From the NCBI RefSeq assembly GCF_032854445.1, contig NC_088298.1:16451976-16515975 (forward strand): a stretch of 64,000 nt of DNA, in the 5' to 3' direction. The DNA comes from Liolophura sinensis (Eukaryota > Mollusca > Polyplacophora > Chitonida > Chitonidae). Positions within the stretch are counted from its first letter, which is position 1, and each line of letters begins with the position of its first letter. This document shows, in pieces, positions 63,351 to 64,000 of this stretch. Position numbers and translations under genes: made by a program. The notes beneath the pieces are model-generated. The model was not told the origin of the DNA, did not search any database, and saw nothing but the letters and a program-made list of their open reading frames with translations.

Positions 63351-64000
63351 AACATATTGTTAAGCCAGGTGCATGAAGCCTGATATAAGCTGATATACAC
63401 ATACCGAGGTCTGACGCACTGAAAAAGAAAGGCTGATGAAGTGTCGTGTAATAGGTGTGCATGCAGGTTGTAAAGGGCGTGCTGACCCAGAGATAACTAT
63501 GGCGCGGCTATTCCATCTTTCTAGCGAAATTACATAGAGCAAAGTCAATACTGATTAACACATGCGTACAATTTCAGTCTGCTGAAAATGGAACACAAGT
63601 GCAACGTCTCTGCGGAAATAGGACGCCATCTTGAAAAGGCTCACGTGATTGTTATTGCCACCAATTAACGAAATAACCGAGATGATGTTGTTTGTAATTC
63701 ACAAGTAACTGTTCACCAAAAGTTTGTTTCACTGACGGTACAGGATCTCAAATAAATTAGACTCAGTTAAAATGGATGTAATAGTAAAATAGGTTATAAT
63801 AATAAACTGTTTATCACTGGCAGAATGAACACGGCCTGCTGTAGAGGTTGGGTTAGGTGGAAAACAAACAGCATTGGTGTGTAGATCAAAAGCCTTATTC
63901 TACGAATAGTGCATTGTGTACAGCTGTAGCTCGGCATGCATGGGTACTTAGGACTTATCTCAATTCATCCCGACTCCTGTGTCGGGTGCTAAGCTTTCAT
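63351..64000. other. No recognisable feature
   Basis: Short minus frames at 63277-63548, no repeat family, no RNA gene seen up to the window end. Confidence 0.5.

Overview
Eukaryotic nuclear DNA, AT-rich by eye, with no complete protein-coding gene that I can support. Every long reading frame is short, repeat-borne or isolated. The organism is most likely a marine invertebrate of the lophotrochozoan type (a mollusc, perhaps a bivalve, is my best guess). That rests on the very dense tRNA-derived SINEs, the long minisatellites and the motif habits (TACATGTA, TAGGCCTA), not on any gene, so the species is open.

The window is a transposon and satellite landscape. SINE-A (about 258 bp, tRNA-like head, tail ending CGGCGTAAAACACCAATC plus AAAT units) has about 30 copies on both strands. 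SINE-B and its variant SINE-C share a tail with CTGAAAAATTGTTGAGTACG and a CACTCACTC end; SINE-B has a tRNA-Pro-like head. SINE-D resembles SINE-A in its tail. I also recognise five unclassified interspersed families by copy-to-copy comparison (called R1, R3, R4, R5, R6 here), and several foldback or MITE-like elements (3200-3335, 6185-6545, 22936-23145, 62839-62944).

Layout: 0-10 kb holds SINEs, a MITE, a 31-bp minisatellite (3.5-4.25 kb), an inverted short-repeat block (7.0-7.4 kb), and a 48-bp minisatellite joined to an R3 copy (8.9-9.5 kb). From 10.7 to 13.06 kb lies the most striking object: a SINE-like tail, then about 80-bp repeats, then about 39 copies of a 40-bp repeat, which read as successive amplifications of one element. 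13-38 kb is mostly scattered SINEs, several nested with clear target-site duplications. 38.9-39.4 kb is a GT/GTAT microsatellite at the end of a SINE-B tail. 42.0-43.9 kb is a 29-bp satellite of about 65 units. 45 kb holds a 47-bp array. 49-50.8 kb is a cluster of R1 copies in alternating orientation. The rest is sparse.

Possible genes: a CpG-rich minus-strand patch at 32.02-32.59 kb with two adjoining open segments in different frames (best candidate), and weaker candidate exons at 0.8, 2.58, 34.9, 54.7, 56.97 and 63.15 kb. None could be assigned a family. Nothing shows genes working together. The coherent theme is SINE insertion, inversion pairs, and the birth of tandem arrays from transposon fragments.
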